The notes under the pieces were generated by a model. That model was not told the origin of the DNA and did not search any database. It saw only the letters and a program-made list of their open reading frames with translations. From assembly GCA_013397865.1 (NCBI GenBank), contig VZTI01003270.1, forward strand, positions 316,984 to 380,983: DNA of 64,000 bases, in the 5' to 3' direction. This DNA comes from Struthidea cinerea. Its lineage: Eukaryota > Chordata > Aves > Passeriformes > Corcoracidae. Shown piece after piece: positions 12,901 through 25,150 of this stretch. The translations under genes and the position numbers were made by a program. The stretch's first letter is position 1; each line of letters starts with the position of its first letter.

Positions 12901-14299
12901 GTACTACTTCAAAACCATTTTTCAGTCTTTCAGCTTAGAAATTTTAAAATAAATTCAGTGTAACAAGTGAAAGATGCAAAATTTCCCCCCAAAAATCCTC
13001 TAATTACCAGGCCTTGAAAAGTAAGAAAAATGTGAAATTATTTGTCCAAATGTTCACAAGAGGCAGACATCATAAACATAACTGTTGATCTATAAATATT
13101 AATCAGCACAAGAAAGCGTAATATTTTATAAAGTACTAAAATTTCATAAAAGAATACTGAGTAACACATCTCTGTAACTGAAATACAACTTTTTTGTTGA
13201 AATATGAATATTTAAAACCAGAAAAAGTTGAATATTAATTGTTCCCCTGCTTTAGAAACCCATGAGGAGTAAAGGTGTTCTAAGGGCCATAACTGTGTCG
13301 TTTTTGAGATATGCGATATCAATGGCTATCACTGGGTGAAATATTTGGTAGTATTTAGAAGTAGATCCCAGAGTAGTACCAGGTTGGAAAATTCAACACT
13401 AATGGCATTTTACGGAATGCTGAGAGCCACTCTTTGTGTCTATAGATAAACTCTTCCTAAGCAGCTCCTTTGAGACTGATAAATTACAAAACTAAAGTGT
13501 TAGTTCACGATACCTTTACAAAATGTAAATCTGGAATAAGTTCACTGCCTTTGATGCACAAGCTGACGCTCACTGCATAGCCTTCATCCATCCACACTGA
13601 CTTTGCTTTGTGTTAGCAAAATTTAGCAAACCTTGATTACACTATACAGTCCAAATTATTTTATGGCAGTTGTGAGCCATTATCATAAGCCAATTTTCCA
13701 AATTCATGGAAGAGAATCCTTGCCGTGTTTCCTTTCAGAATCGAATAAAAGTGAGAATTTATTTCTTATACATTAATCCTGATGGCATAATTAGTCTTAT
13801 AACTTAATAAAATGTAATGAAAATGAGATGAAACAAGAAAGTATATGCTTATCAACAGGCAAAATAGTTCTTAAAGCTGTTTTAAATTCTGCTCATTGGA
13901 AAATATGAAAAAATGCATTCATTTATCTCTCAGCCATGCTGAAATCAAATTCACAGGTGGAATGCTCGAAAAGATCTAGGTTTTCCAAAATACCAAAATA
14001 TACCTCTGTAAATCCAAAAAGTAAAAAAATTAAATCATGGTAGATAAAAACAAATTTAATTTTTAGGACAAAATATTCTGTCTCTTAAATTCCACATTTA
14101 CAGAATCCGTAGCAATATGTAAATAAAAAAAAAGCAAACAGATTATTTATCATTCCATGACATATATTAATGTCTTCCTTGGAAATCTAGGAGGTGTCTA
14201 TACTGAAAAGTGTACAGGATAGAGAATGCTCATGCAGGTACGATTCTTAAAAACATATAAATGTTGGTTCTTATCAACATTTTTGCAATTCACACAAAC

Positions 14300-14431
14300 C
14301 TTCCTTTTTGTCTTCTGCAGCAATCTTCACTTTTGTGTCTGTTATATCTTTGAAAGAGGCCAGAAACAGTACTACATCTCCTTTTTCATTCTTTATAGGA
14401 ACAATATCCAGTAAGCACCAGAATGAAGACC
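14300..14431 (-). CDS. KCNH8: KCNH8 coding exon (numbered 3): PAS (eag) domain, second part
   Basis: This exon finishes the PAS fold begun in the exon at 29183-29416. Read on the minus strand after the split Gly codon, it gives SSFWCLLDIVPIKNEKGD, then VVLFLASFKDITDTKVKI, and ends in EDKKE. The FWCLLDIVPI and VLFLASFKDIT stretches correspond to the last beta strands of the eag-family PAS domain. The acceptor is TTTATCCTTTCAG and the donor GTTTGT. The length of 132 bp is two bases, 43 codons and one leftover G, consistent with a following Asp codon as I recall for KCNH8. The residues before EDKKE read IAA here, while I remember ITP in the human protein; that comparison is from memory. The next exon, which should lead toward the first membrane segment, was not found in bases 1-14299. 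There is no sign of decay. Confidence 0.94.
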
Positions 14432-16517
14432 CTGAAAGGATAAACAATGAATTTAATTCAAACAGCTGTCTTTTAGCAGAGAGAGGGGGGGAAAAAAGTG
14501 AACTGCTTATTTAGGAGGTCAGTAGTCAGGGAATCACAGATGTTCAGCTCATGTAAATCTCTTTGCATCATTGGTTGAAGCTCTGTAATACTGCTGTCTC
14601 CAGAAGCAAGACATTAATTTAAATGCAAAATTTATCTACAGGGATCATTAATGGAGTTTAATGAAGCTGCTTACTCCTCTGAAACCATGCTTTCCTTTGA
14701 ACTCTCAACTGATGTTGCTTATTTCCTGGAATAGCTCTCACTTTGTTAACTTGACATCTGAAGCATTCATGTCTGCTACAGAATCATTCTACCTTAATCA
14801 TCTGACTTGATACTCATTAAAACCTCCCGACAGAAGACCTGATAGTCAGAGCATCATTCCACTAATTCAAAGATATTTAAACTAATCAGATACCAGACTT
14901 AGGATAGAAATAAACTCATTGCATCTCACAGATTGTGAGATATATAATATCAGACATCATCTCTAAAGTTAATATCAGCTATCTTCCTTACTGTCTTTAA
15001 TGTTCACCTTTTCAAGACTGAAGTTGGGCAACGCTGAGTTTGACAATATTTTTAATTCTTGTCAACCTTTCTCTGTTCACACCTGCTATATAATTACGCA
15101 GCTTAAAATAAATTCTTACTGTTTTCCCTGATCACATCACATGTCCTGTTTGCAAGACATATTGTTCAATTCCAATGACATCATTCATAAGTTTCCTATT
15201 AACACCATTTGGAAGAAGAAAATATTTAATGCCTAAATGCAAACATCCTAGATCCCACTCCCATCCATTCTGGGGTAACTCAGCCCAGCACCAGACTTTT
15301 GTCTCTTTCAGATTTTGGGCATCAATGCTAACTACCTCCATCCAGCATCACCCTACTAATATTATTTATAAGAGGTATAAGTACCACTAAAGAGTTTTAA
15401 ATTTATTTTTTGTACGTGTCTTTACGCTTCCACAACCTGCTGCTTCACAGCATATTATTTTTAACATTCATTTACAAGCACAAGTCTACTTTAATTCACA
15501 AAAAGAAACAGGATTAGTTCCCTGGACCGCTGCTGCCCCAGCTGACTACTGCCAAATTATCAGCTGAGTTTTGGAGGGGTCCTCAGGAACAGGAAGCAGT
15601 TTTTAGTCACTTCCTGCTGTGCTGTCTTCTGAAGTGTTCAGTTTTGAAAAAGAACTGGGCACAGGAAGAACACAGTTAAGTTTTATAATTTAAATTTTCA
15701 AGTGTAAGTTCCCTGTCTGCCTTGTGAACACTACAGATGAGCATGGTAGATGAAACAGCAGCTCTCCTTTTGAAGGACCACCACAGTCAAAGGTACAAAA
15801 ATATGCTTCAAAGGAAATTCATCTGGTCCTCTCTGTCCTGATCAAACTTTCCAAGAGTCACACAGGCAGCTTTGAGAGTAACATTACTAGTTCAGTAATC
15901 TGGTAGTACTTCCACTTAAGATATTTAAAGAAGGGACAGGGAGAAATTGGAACAGGAGGAATGGAAACTGGAGGACAGAAAAACTGTGGAAAGAAACAGA
16001 CTGGCTTTGTATTGGGTTTAAATATTCTTATTTTGAGGTTGAAGACAAAGTAAGAAAAGAAGCCCTTTTAAAAGAAGGTAAAACTTATGTCAGAATCAGA
16101 AGCAAGATATTTGATTTTCCCTTTTTTTTTTTCTTTTTTTTTTCAGATTTGACTCTATTATCAAAAACGCTGGGTAAAGCTGCTCAGTAGCATTACTGTC
16201 AGAAATGTTCTAGATAGTCATCACCCTCTCAATCTGAAGTGGTCCAGTCAAAGAGAAGAAGCATTAAGAAACTTTACTGCTTAAAAATAGAAACATAGGT
16301 CTTTACGAAATACCATCATAACTTCTAAACTGGCCAAACTCATACTGGCAAAATTACTTTCTATCTGGCTGCATTCTAGCAGTAGTTTCAGTGGGTGAGA
16401 AGTCACTCTCAACTCCTTCTTTTAAACCACCACCAAGAGGGGCAATGATCTTTTAAGAAGGTGTTTTTATCTCCTCTAGAAGTGGAAGCATATCTTTTTT
16501 CAATTGTTTCACGTCTT

Positions 16518-16558
16518 TCCTACACACACACACACCCCCACATACACCCCCACACATA
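16518..16558 (+). repeat. (CA)n-rich tract
   Basis: A short ACACACACACACAC run continues into imperfect CACCCCCACATACACCCCCA sequence. It is a simple repeat within intron 2. Confidence 0.85.
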
Positions 16559-19500
16559 CCAGCCATTAAGTCCTGAAAGAAAGTTACAGACATCAGCCAT
16601 TTAAAACTAACTTAACTCAGTTACTGTAATATTGTCTGAAATGATAGATTTATAGGTTTAAGGGAGTTATGATAATGTGGTTCATCATTAGGAATAGAGA
16701 CAAATCCATTTAACATTTAATGGCTTAATGCATTTGCTCTTTTGTATAATCAAAGTGCATTTGAATTCTTTACAGGTGAACATTTGTCACTGAACACTGG
16801 TCACTGAATTTTTTCCATATCCTCTCATCATTTAGTTTCGCTTGCTGTTTCTCTCAATCATATTTTCTTTCGTTTTCTTTTCTTGTTCTCCTTCTCTGTA
16901 AATATATCTGACAATATTTTGACTAAGCAAAGCAAACATGCATAAAATACATATCTAAAATACAGTCTGTGCCACTAAAGAAAACACACATCCAATACAC
17001 GCCCAGGCTACTTCTCTACTGAAGGGTTCCAGGCTGGTGCCCTATGTGATGGGCTGCCAGTCCTGGCTGTATTTATACACTCAGTCTTTAGAAGTCCTAA
17101 ACTGAGCTTGTTGGTTTGGCTTTTTGGGTTTTTTTTCTGCCTTTTTTCTGAAAGGAGCAAATGAATATGAAGTTGTCTTCGGACTAGATGAGATGATCTG
17201 TTTTAGATCAGGACTAAGTCAATATAAGGCTGCATTCTGTCAAGAACAGAAGTGCTCTATCTTTCATTATTGAGGAGCATTCTCGGAAAAATATACTGCA
17301 ATGCAATCTGTTACATAGCTTTTACTGAAAGCCAGCATCACATATTTCTATAAACCAAAAGCAGAACTTTCTCCTCATCAAAAAAAGTAATGCCCTATTT
17401 TGTTACTGTTCTCTTGAATGCGCTCATCTGTGAGACAGAAATTCCTTCCCTGCTTCAGATGGTGCATACAAAGGTTTTCTGTATTGTCAAGGGTCGTCTA
17501 TCAAAGAAATTTCTTTTGGAGGTTTATTTATATACAGACTCTTTTTATTGCTTCAAGCCGCCACTCGTGGAGAAAGAGTCTAATCTTTCTCTTGCATTAT
17601 GAAGTGAAGGGTCAAAATACATTTTAATATCCTCAAGGCTTATATAAGCACATCACAGGGAAGGAGAAAAGAAACCAAATGAAGCATAATCTTATCACAA
17701 GACAATTTGGCTATAGTCCACCTTTTATATATACATAAAAAAGAGAGTGCTTTATGGTCACTCTCTCAACCACCCTTTCTACCTTTCCTCGTTTTGACAG
17801 CTAAAGTCTGTCCTCTGACTGAAATCAAAACACGGGTCAACAGATCACGGCATTTAAAAGGAGATTTTATACAAAACCCTGCCATTAGAATGCCAGTAGC
17901 CTTCAAAGGCAAACACTCTTTTCACTAGAAAATAAGGCCTGCTTGAACCATGGGACAGACTGAGACCATTAGCTCTGTTGATGACCTGTGTGCATTCACT
18001 GTACGATAACAGGCAATCTTTAGTCATGCCCACCCCAGACAGAGCCCAATTAAATACTCAGAATGGGAAAAATCTTTGGTGGGTATTTGGGTATTGCAAA
18101 GGCTTCATAATAGAGATATGAAGTGGGATGATGGACAGCAAGTTTATGTAATTCTTTAACAAAATAATTAAACTCTGCACCCATCTTGCTAAAATTTTAC
18201 TTGATATGTTTTTAGCCATACATATACCTAAGAAGTACTTGGAATGAGTGATACTCATGCAAAGCTATGGTTTCCTTTTGCTCTTGACAGTCTGGGAGTA
18301 GTTTTGTCCAGGAAGAAAAGCTTAAGGCTTCCTTTTACTTTTTGACTTGTGTCAACCATCAGTGGTTATAACCACTTCCAGACCTTCCATTCCTCAGGAC
18401 TTTTATTGCCACACTGCTCTCCAGAGGGACGCTGATGCAGCTTATACAGTCCCTTCCATCGCTCAGGGTCCAGAAATAACAAATGCACAAATTTCTGTGA
18501 TCTATTTCTGCTTCTTTGTGGTGCGAGGAAGAGGGATCAAGCTGTTTTGTGAAGCTCTGAATCGGCACATATCATATCAAATTGACCACATGTAATGGTT
18601 CCTAGACTAAGAACCCAAGTATCTGAAGAAAGAAAGAAAGTTTAAATGGTTTGCATATTAGATATACAGGTCTTGTGGCACGAAACAGTAGCTCTTCAAG
18701 GATTAGTTATAATAAGATATAAATGCATAAGAGGGCAGAATTAGGCTTTACAAGCCATCACAAATCTGGAATATTTCTTTTTGTTTAAGTAGGCGATTCA
18801 GTAAACTAAATGCTCTTTTAGGCAGATGCAAATCCAGCCTTAAAGAAAACAATTAAAACACATTACCTGATTTCCAGGGATTTATGTAGAAGACAAAGAA
18901 AAAATATTTTCATGTGGATAGCTGTAATTACTTGTCAACAAGATTGATGCTAAATCCTCAGCATTACAACAGTGTCTTATTGGCAGTTACTAATTATCAG
19001 CAAAGTAAACCTGCTGCTAGATGCATCATAACACCAGAGATGCTTGAGCCTGATCATTTCCGCTTCTCTATCTCAATTCTCATTGTCTGAGATGTCTTCA
19101 TCCTGACAGACCAGGATGAAAAAGAGTTTGAGGAAACCAAATACTCTCTTTCATCGGCTTACCCAAAGATTCCCAGCCTCACTGATAACACATCATTTTG
19201 AAAGTTATGTGGTTTTGACAAGATGTCAACATTTTGTTGAGGAGAGCGAAGTGCAAAGAAAACAATGCTCAAAAAAATTGCAACTGAACTGAACAGAAAA
19301 GGAAAGGAGCTGCAAGAAAAGAATAGCTATAAATTCAAGTATTTTCTCTTTATTAAATATAACTTCGACGATGATCAATTAATACAGCTAATGCAAGGTT
19401 CTGCTGCTTTAAGAAAAGTACCACCTCATTCTTCTCCATCATCTCTGCAAAAATCAAACTTGTAAGTTAACACAATCTATACTTTATTTTCCTTGAGTTC

Positions 19501-21037
19501 TGCTATGCAGGTGCCAGCCTGTCTGCCATACCCCAGTGACATTCTTCGGTCAGAAGATGTTGCAAAACTAAGAACTCATATGGGCTACCTTGAAACTGAC
19601 TTATAAGGGATCAGGTGGTTGTATTAACATTTTCATAAGAGTGGTAATGAAGACTCAAGAACTTGTTTCCCCTACTTCTTTGTGACCACCAGATCTTGCT
19701 TATATCCTGGAAATAAGTCTCCTTACGAGTTTTAACAGTCAATGTCAATCTATTCCAAAATGGATTTATAATCCATTAATGCATCCAAAATGCATCCATT
19801 CCAAGATTTATTTACATCTCAAACCAGAATATAGTTGTATCCCAAGAATTTGGTAGATCAAAGGTGATAGTAAGATACTTTAAAAACAAAGCAAAAATTG
19901 TATGTCAGTATGAATAAGTAGGGAATTATTAATCCTGTGGAGTTAATTTAAAACTTGTTAAAAATAGCTCTCCAATCCTCTATATACCCTACAGAGTACC
20001 GCATGTGATTATTCAAATCTATTGGATCTCATCAGAGATGTGCAAAACCATCCCTCCATGTCTTCCCCGCCTTTCTGTGCCCAGCTTCAACCTATGCTCT
20101 GTTCCTTCTGCTGCCAGGTAATTCAGTGCCTCATATGTCATACTCCTCATACTGCCCAGCATGTCTAACTTTTTCTGCCATCACTGTCATGATGGAGAGA
20201 CAAAAAGAGGGAAAGGATGTTCTAAGAGAGGACCCTTTTCAGCACAGCAATCTCCTTGCCTTTCCTGAAAACTGCCGATGTTAAGCAGAGAGAATCTTAA
20301 TTCACAGCCCTAAAGCTGTTTGTCACTATTTGGACACAGACTGTTGGTGTTATGGCAGCTCCTGGTTTGAGTGCATGTCTTTTCCAGCCTTAGTGGAGCA
20401 GTCTCTGTGTGCAACAGCTAGCACAGTCTGCAGTGAACATTTTATACAAACTAATTTATGAGCTCCAGCACATCTACATTTCAGCTTTATTTACTCAGCT
20501 TTCTGGTCTCTCCTTGTATAGCTCCACTATCTTTCCTACTTAATGAAACCATTTCAAAATCCTCTAGTTACATTGAGTTTTCCTTGAACAAAAGCAGAGA
20601 ACTAAGCAATGCCTTTTAATGCCACGTGAGATACAATATCCTTAAGTGTACTACTTTCTTTTTGTCTGCCCTAATTTCCTTTTCCTATCTCCATCCAGAT
20701 TAGAAAAGAAAATGACATTTAGGGAGATAAGTACTTCCCTGATGTAATACATTTACTGGGTTGCAGTTATGACAATTAGCAAAACACACGGGATTATCTA
20801 AAAACTCAGTTAAGTCAGTGAGATGCATTCTGTTTAAAAGCAAAAAGCTTCAGGGCAGACTCATAAACATTATCAGTCTGCAACTTACTTTCCCTCCACC
20901 TCCAGTGATCATTACTTTATCACAGTTATATTAGTACAGGGCATGCAGCATTTGTCAACTGACTCCTGGGAAAGTACTAATTGAGACAATCTATTTATAT
21001 AAACAAATATACAATATCTATTGCTAAAACGAAAAAT

Positions 21038-21081
21038 AACCAAACAAAACCAAACCAAAGCAACAGAAAACAAAACAAAAT
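21038..21081 (+). repeat. A/C-rich (AAACC)-type tract
   Basis: AACCAAACAAAACCAAACCAA followed by GAAAACAAAACAAAA. It is one of several such tracts in the window; others are at 10744-10774, about 27258-27292, 27961-27990 and 32138-32162 on the plus strand, and at 30033-30095 and 52658-52700 on the minus strand. Confidence 0.85.
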
Positions 21082-21393
21082 ACAGTTTCTTCAATATCTT
21101 CATACAAACTGCTTCAGAAATAGTCAGGCTCAATCCTTCCTGAGCAGTCTAGTGTTTACTTCATTGATTTCAGCTGAGCAATTTCCAAATAAGCCAAATT
21201 TTCTTTCCCTTGATTACTCTATTTTTGAAATCTCTTTTTAAAATTGTGTTTATAACCTATGCTCCTTATTCCTTTTGGACTTTCAGAGATAACATGTAGA
21301 TATAATCACAGCAGTAAATATGATTTCTCAGCCTACTGAGGGATGTACTTTTGAAAAGAAGGCAAGAAATTTTCATAAACCAGGATGATCTCT

Positions 21394-21452
21394 CATATAC
21401 ATGTATGTATGTTTGTATATATATTTGCATATATATTCATATATATATATAA
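21394..21452 (+). repeat. Alternating TA/TG-rich tract
   Basis: A run of CATATACATGTATGTATG, then TGTATATATATT and CATATATATATATA. It is low-complexity alternating purine-pyrimidine sequence. Confidence 0.85.
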
Positions 21453-21839
21453 AACCGTGTATTTATTATTTTGAATTTGTCTGATATTTTGACATCTGAA
21501 GCAGTTATATGATACATTCACCAAAACACGGTGATTTTTTCAAATTATATTATTTTGTTTTTAAGCTCATTATTTTATTATCTGAAAAGAGAGACTTCAA
21601 AGATGGCATGAGATTTCCTGTAAGTAAAAAACCCAGCAATCTACAAACAGACCACTACACCTATAAAGAAAAAATTCATATTTTCACTTCCAAAAAACAA
21701 GTGATAAAAATATAAACAAAAATATCTGGAAAATATTTTTGTGACCCTCACTCTGGTGTCTCTGACAGTGGCAGCCCCTAGAAACAGAAGGCCTGGAGTC
21801 TGCAGAATGGGAGATCTTCCAGCACTGCAAGAGATGCTG

Positions 21840-21879
21840 GCTTATTCATAAAGTTTTCATGCTTATTCATAAAGTTTTC
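21840..21879 (+). repeat. Tandem duplication, 21-bp period
   Basis: GCTTATTCATAAAGTTTTC occurs twice (21840-21858 and 21861-21879) without mismatch, separated by AT. It is a small slippage-type duplication inside intron 2. Confidence 0.9.
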
Positions 21880-23655
21880 TAAAGACATGACACGGAGAAA
21901 AAGGGGATTCTGCTGGTTACTTGTCCACTTACATTGCAAGGCTACATTTTAGAAATGATCGATTTATTTTGCACTGCTTTTTCCACAGGGTTAGGTCAGA
22001 GAATATTTTGCTCTATAATCCTTTTCTATCATTTTTGTCTTATCTGTTAATATTAATCAGAAGTTATCAGCAAGCTTGAGGATTTTCTGTTGAGGCCATG
22101 ATTCAAGAACTTTAACCTGCACTTCATATGCAGTCCATGGGCACCCTTCTGGAAGGAAGGGGCTAAAGGTGGGAATTGAGAAGGAGTCGAGTCATGGATT
22201 TGAACTGATAATTCCATCCTGTCACATTCGGGGGTTTTGTACAGAATGATTTTGAAACACACACGGAGCAATTACGTAACCTGGTAGGATTAATCTTCCC
22301 AATTCATCACTTGCGTCCATGTGAGCGCATGCTGTAAACAGACTCTGAGCCTGCCCAATGAAACAAATTATGGTAACCCCACCAGCTGGAAAGCAATAAG
22401 TTTTAACCTTCCAGTTATTTAACTGCTCTATAAAACCAAACTGCTTTTGAAATTCCCTACCCAAATCAGTGAGAGGGTTCAATGGACACTGCTAACATGA
22501 CCCTCCTACCACTAGTCAGCATCATAATCCAGTACGTGGGTTTAGGGATCATGGACAAAATAAGGAAATGTCAGCAGAAGAGAGGAATAAGGTCATCAGG
22601 AGAAATGGTACTTTGAACTTTCTTTATCCAAAGAACAGCCTAAATTATGGTGAAGCACAGGGACCCAAGTCAGCTTTTAGCTAAAGCTTGATTTAAAGCT
22701 CATAAAAATAAAAGATAGCAGACTCAGTATGGCCATAAAATTGTGACAAAAGTTGAAGAGAAGAGCGACTGGTCTGATGTCTCATGAACATCCTACTGCA
22801 AAATTAATACCAATATCTCTTACTAAAAATGGATGTATAAAAAGTAGCACAATGAAATAGCTTTTAAAAACTAAAAAAAAAGCATCCAGCAGTACCAACA
22901 GCCATTCATACCAGGTGCAACTGGAAGCCCAGGGTGCCTGTGTGGAAACACTAATTGCATCTGTTAGCAGTGAAGGGCATCAAGTTGTAACAATGTAACA
23001 AGTAACAGGAAAATTTCATACAGATTTATTTACATACCAATGTGTTTCTAGGGGAACAAGCCTTTCTCAGTGAACTATGCTTTTCATACATCATGGTGCT
23101 ACTGAAAGAAGCTATTAGGCAATATCACCATGAACGCCATCAGAACGGAGTGTCAGCACTGTCCGTAAGCTGCAGTCTTGTTAAAGTCACATTAAATTCT
23201 AGAAAAAGATCTCAGATGGTTTAGATCACATGGCACACAGGGGATTTTGCTGCTTTTGGTTTTTTTCCCTTCTAACTGAAATTCATCCCCTTGTTTTGTC
23301 TTCTCTCAGGCTTTTGCTGACCGCTTCACCCAGGCCTCTGTAGAGTTTAAGCCAGGGCGCTACAGAGGAGCACAAGACTTCTCTGTCTTCCTCTTCTGTT
23401 GCAGAAGCTGGGACTGTCTCTAAAACATCAAAACATTTCAGAGGTTCACATTACCTTTCATCAGAAGCCATGGGTCAATCAAATGAAGGGTTTGGAGAGA
23501 AAAGGAGCCAAAAATTCCCTCTTCTGTGAAACAGAGGAAAATAAGGACTTGTCTTCTGTCTATTATCTATACTGCTTTTTAAAGAGGAAGACTTCCCCAA
23601 AACTTCCCCATCTCACTTCCCCAAGTGAGATGTTCTAGTAATTACTGAGCTATGT

Positions 23656-23772
23656 GAAGGGGGGAAATGAAAAAGAACAAGAAAACAAAAGAAAAAGAAA
23701 AAATGAATAAAAGAAGAACAAAAATAAAAAAGAAAAGAGAAAAAGAAAGAAGAAAGAAGAAAAAATAAAAGA
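23656..23772 (+). repeat. Polypurine tract of about 117 bp
   Basis: From GAAGGGGGGAAATG to AATAAAAGA the plus strand is almost all A and G, with a few isolated C and T bases. It is rich in AAAAAGAAA, GAAAGAAGAAAGAAGAA and similar motifs. It is non-coding and of low complexity. Confidence 0.9.
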
Positions 23773-25128
23773 TTCCTTTTAAAAAGTTACAATTTATTTT
23801 TTATGGCTCAGGTAATTGCAATTAGATATTACCTTCAGATTAATCTTTCAGTGTTGCTTGCTTTTTTTATTTCCCTCCTCCTGTATTTTGTACCATAATT
23901 TTGCAAATGTGAGCAAGCCTACCACGAAAGCTTTTTAGCTTTCTTATTTTTAGACAACGTTTTTAAGGCAGGGAAGCAGTGAAGCAGCAGTGAGGCCACA
24001 TTGCTACAAACTGCTCTGTCAAGCAATTTGTCAATGGGCTTCCTCCACATTAATAAGTAGATGTCCCTAGAAAATTGAGGCCTCTCTATGGAAATATTTT
24101 TTTTTAGTCAGAAAATTCTAATAAATGCCCCTTTTCTTACTGCTGGGTTTAATTTCCAAAAGACATGGTGGATTTCAGGAGATTGTTAAAGAAGGCAGCC
24201 AGTTAATCTTAAACTGGTACCATACAACGCACATATTTCAAAATACTATAGGATATTTTTGGACAACCATTGAAAGTATGTGTTTAAACTTCTTGTTGGA
24301 AGGAACAGATACTATTTCTGCAATGAGAAAAATACTTTCTGTAGAGAAGCTTGAGGAAAACCCAATTTTCTTTCATTGAAAAAGAAATTAATTTCCCCTC
24401 AATTTCTTTATAATTAATTGATTCTTCTACAATTTTAAGTAACACTGAACTCTTTGTCTAAAAATAGCTTTTCTGTTTGCTAAACACAAGGAACGAATTA
24501 AATATAAATGATGTCATGAAGCCTTTGCTATTCTCTAGCCACACTATTCATCCACAAATGTAGCAGAGGTAATGGATGATATCTCATGGCCTGAGCCTTA
24601 TTTCATTTGCCTGTGGCTGTCATTGCTGTTCATGTGAGAACACTGTTACACCCAGACTTCAAATTGCCTTTCGCATGATGAATCCAGTAGCTCAGTAAGA
24701 GGGTCTGAGTTTCACCTTTTCTCTACTCATAATTCTGCCCATCTGAAACAATACCTTAATCCTGACCTTTCAGATAAGGATACAGGTTTATCAAAACACA
24801 TGAAGAGACAAAATATGTTCATTTAATATTACTGACTTTTAAGAAATGAAGAAATAAATACAGAAATTAGATATATCATCTCTTCCTGTCCTTACTATTA
24901 ACTAACCAAATCTTTAGGGACCAAGAACTACAAGGCACATGCCTAAGACATAACCCAGAAAGTGTCTAAATCAGTATACACATAGAAGATGACAAAGTGC
25001 CCCTTGAGTCCTGGTGAACCATCATAGATAAAGCAAGCTCTGCTTGCAGCCAAGCCCTAAGGCAGCTTGTAAAGATAGTCCCAGCAATGCCCGCTTGCTC
25101 CAGTCCTCTTACAGTGGGGGTTTTTAAC

Positions 25129-25150
25129 TATGCACAAAAGCTTGTGCATA
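25129..25150. repeat. Perfect 9-bp-arm palindrome
   Basis: TATGCACAA and TTGTGCATA are exact reverse complements around a four-base centre, so the site could form a hairpin. It lies in intron 2 and has no known role. Confidence 0.85.

Larger units (their letters stand above)
1..14299 (-). other. KCNH8: KCNH8 intron 3 (5' part; continues below base 1)
   Basis: This is the sequence downstream of the GTTTGT donor of the exon at 14300-14431. I looked on the minus strand for the exon that should follow EDKKE and lead to the first membrane segment, and saw nothing resembling it, so the intron is at least 14.3 kb. It holds two adjacent CR1 fragments (3.15-3.65 kb), one CR1 fragment in the opposite orientation (9.8 kb), the two arms of a perfect 105-bp inverted repeat with a minisatellite, and a small block of higher GC and CpG at about 1.07-1.32 kb. 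The rest is AT-rich unique-looking sequence with only short, chance-like open frames. Confidence 0.75.

Noticed and set aside
16121..16146. T-rich tract followed by CAG as a splice acceptor
   Set aside because: It reads on the plus strand, opposite to KCNH8, and no coding exon follows.
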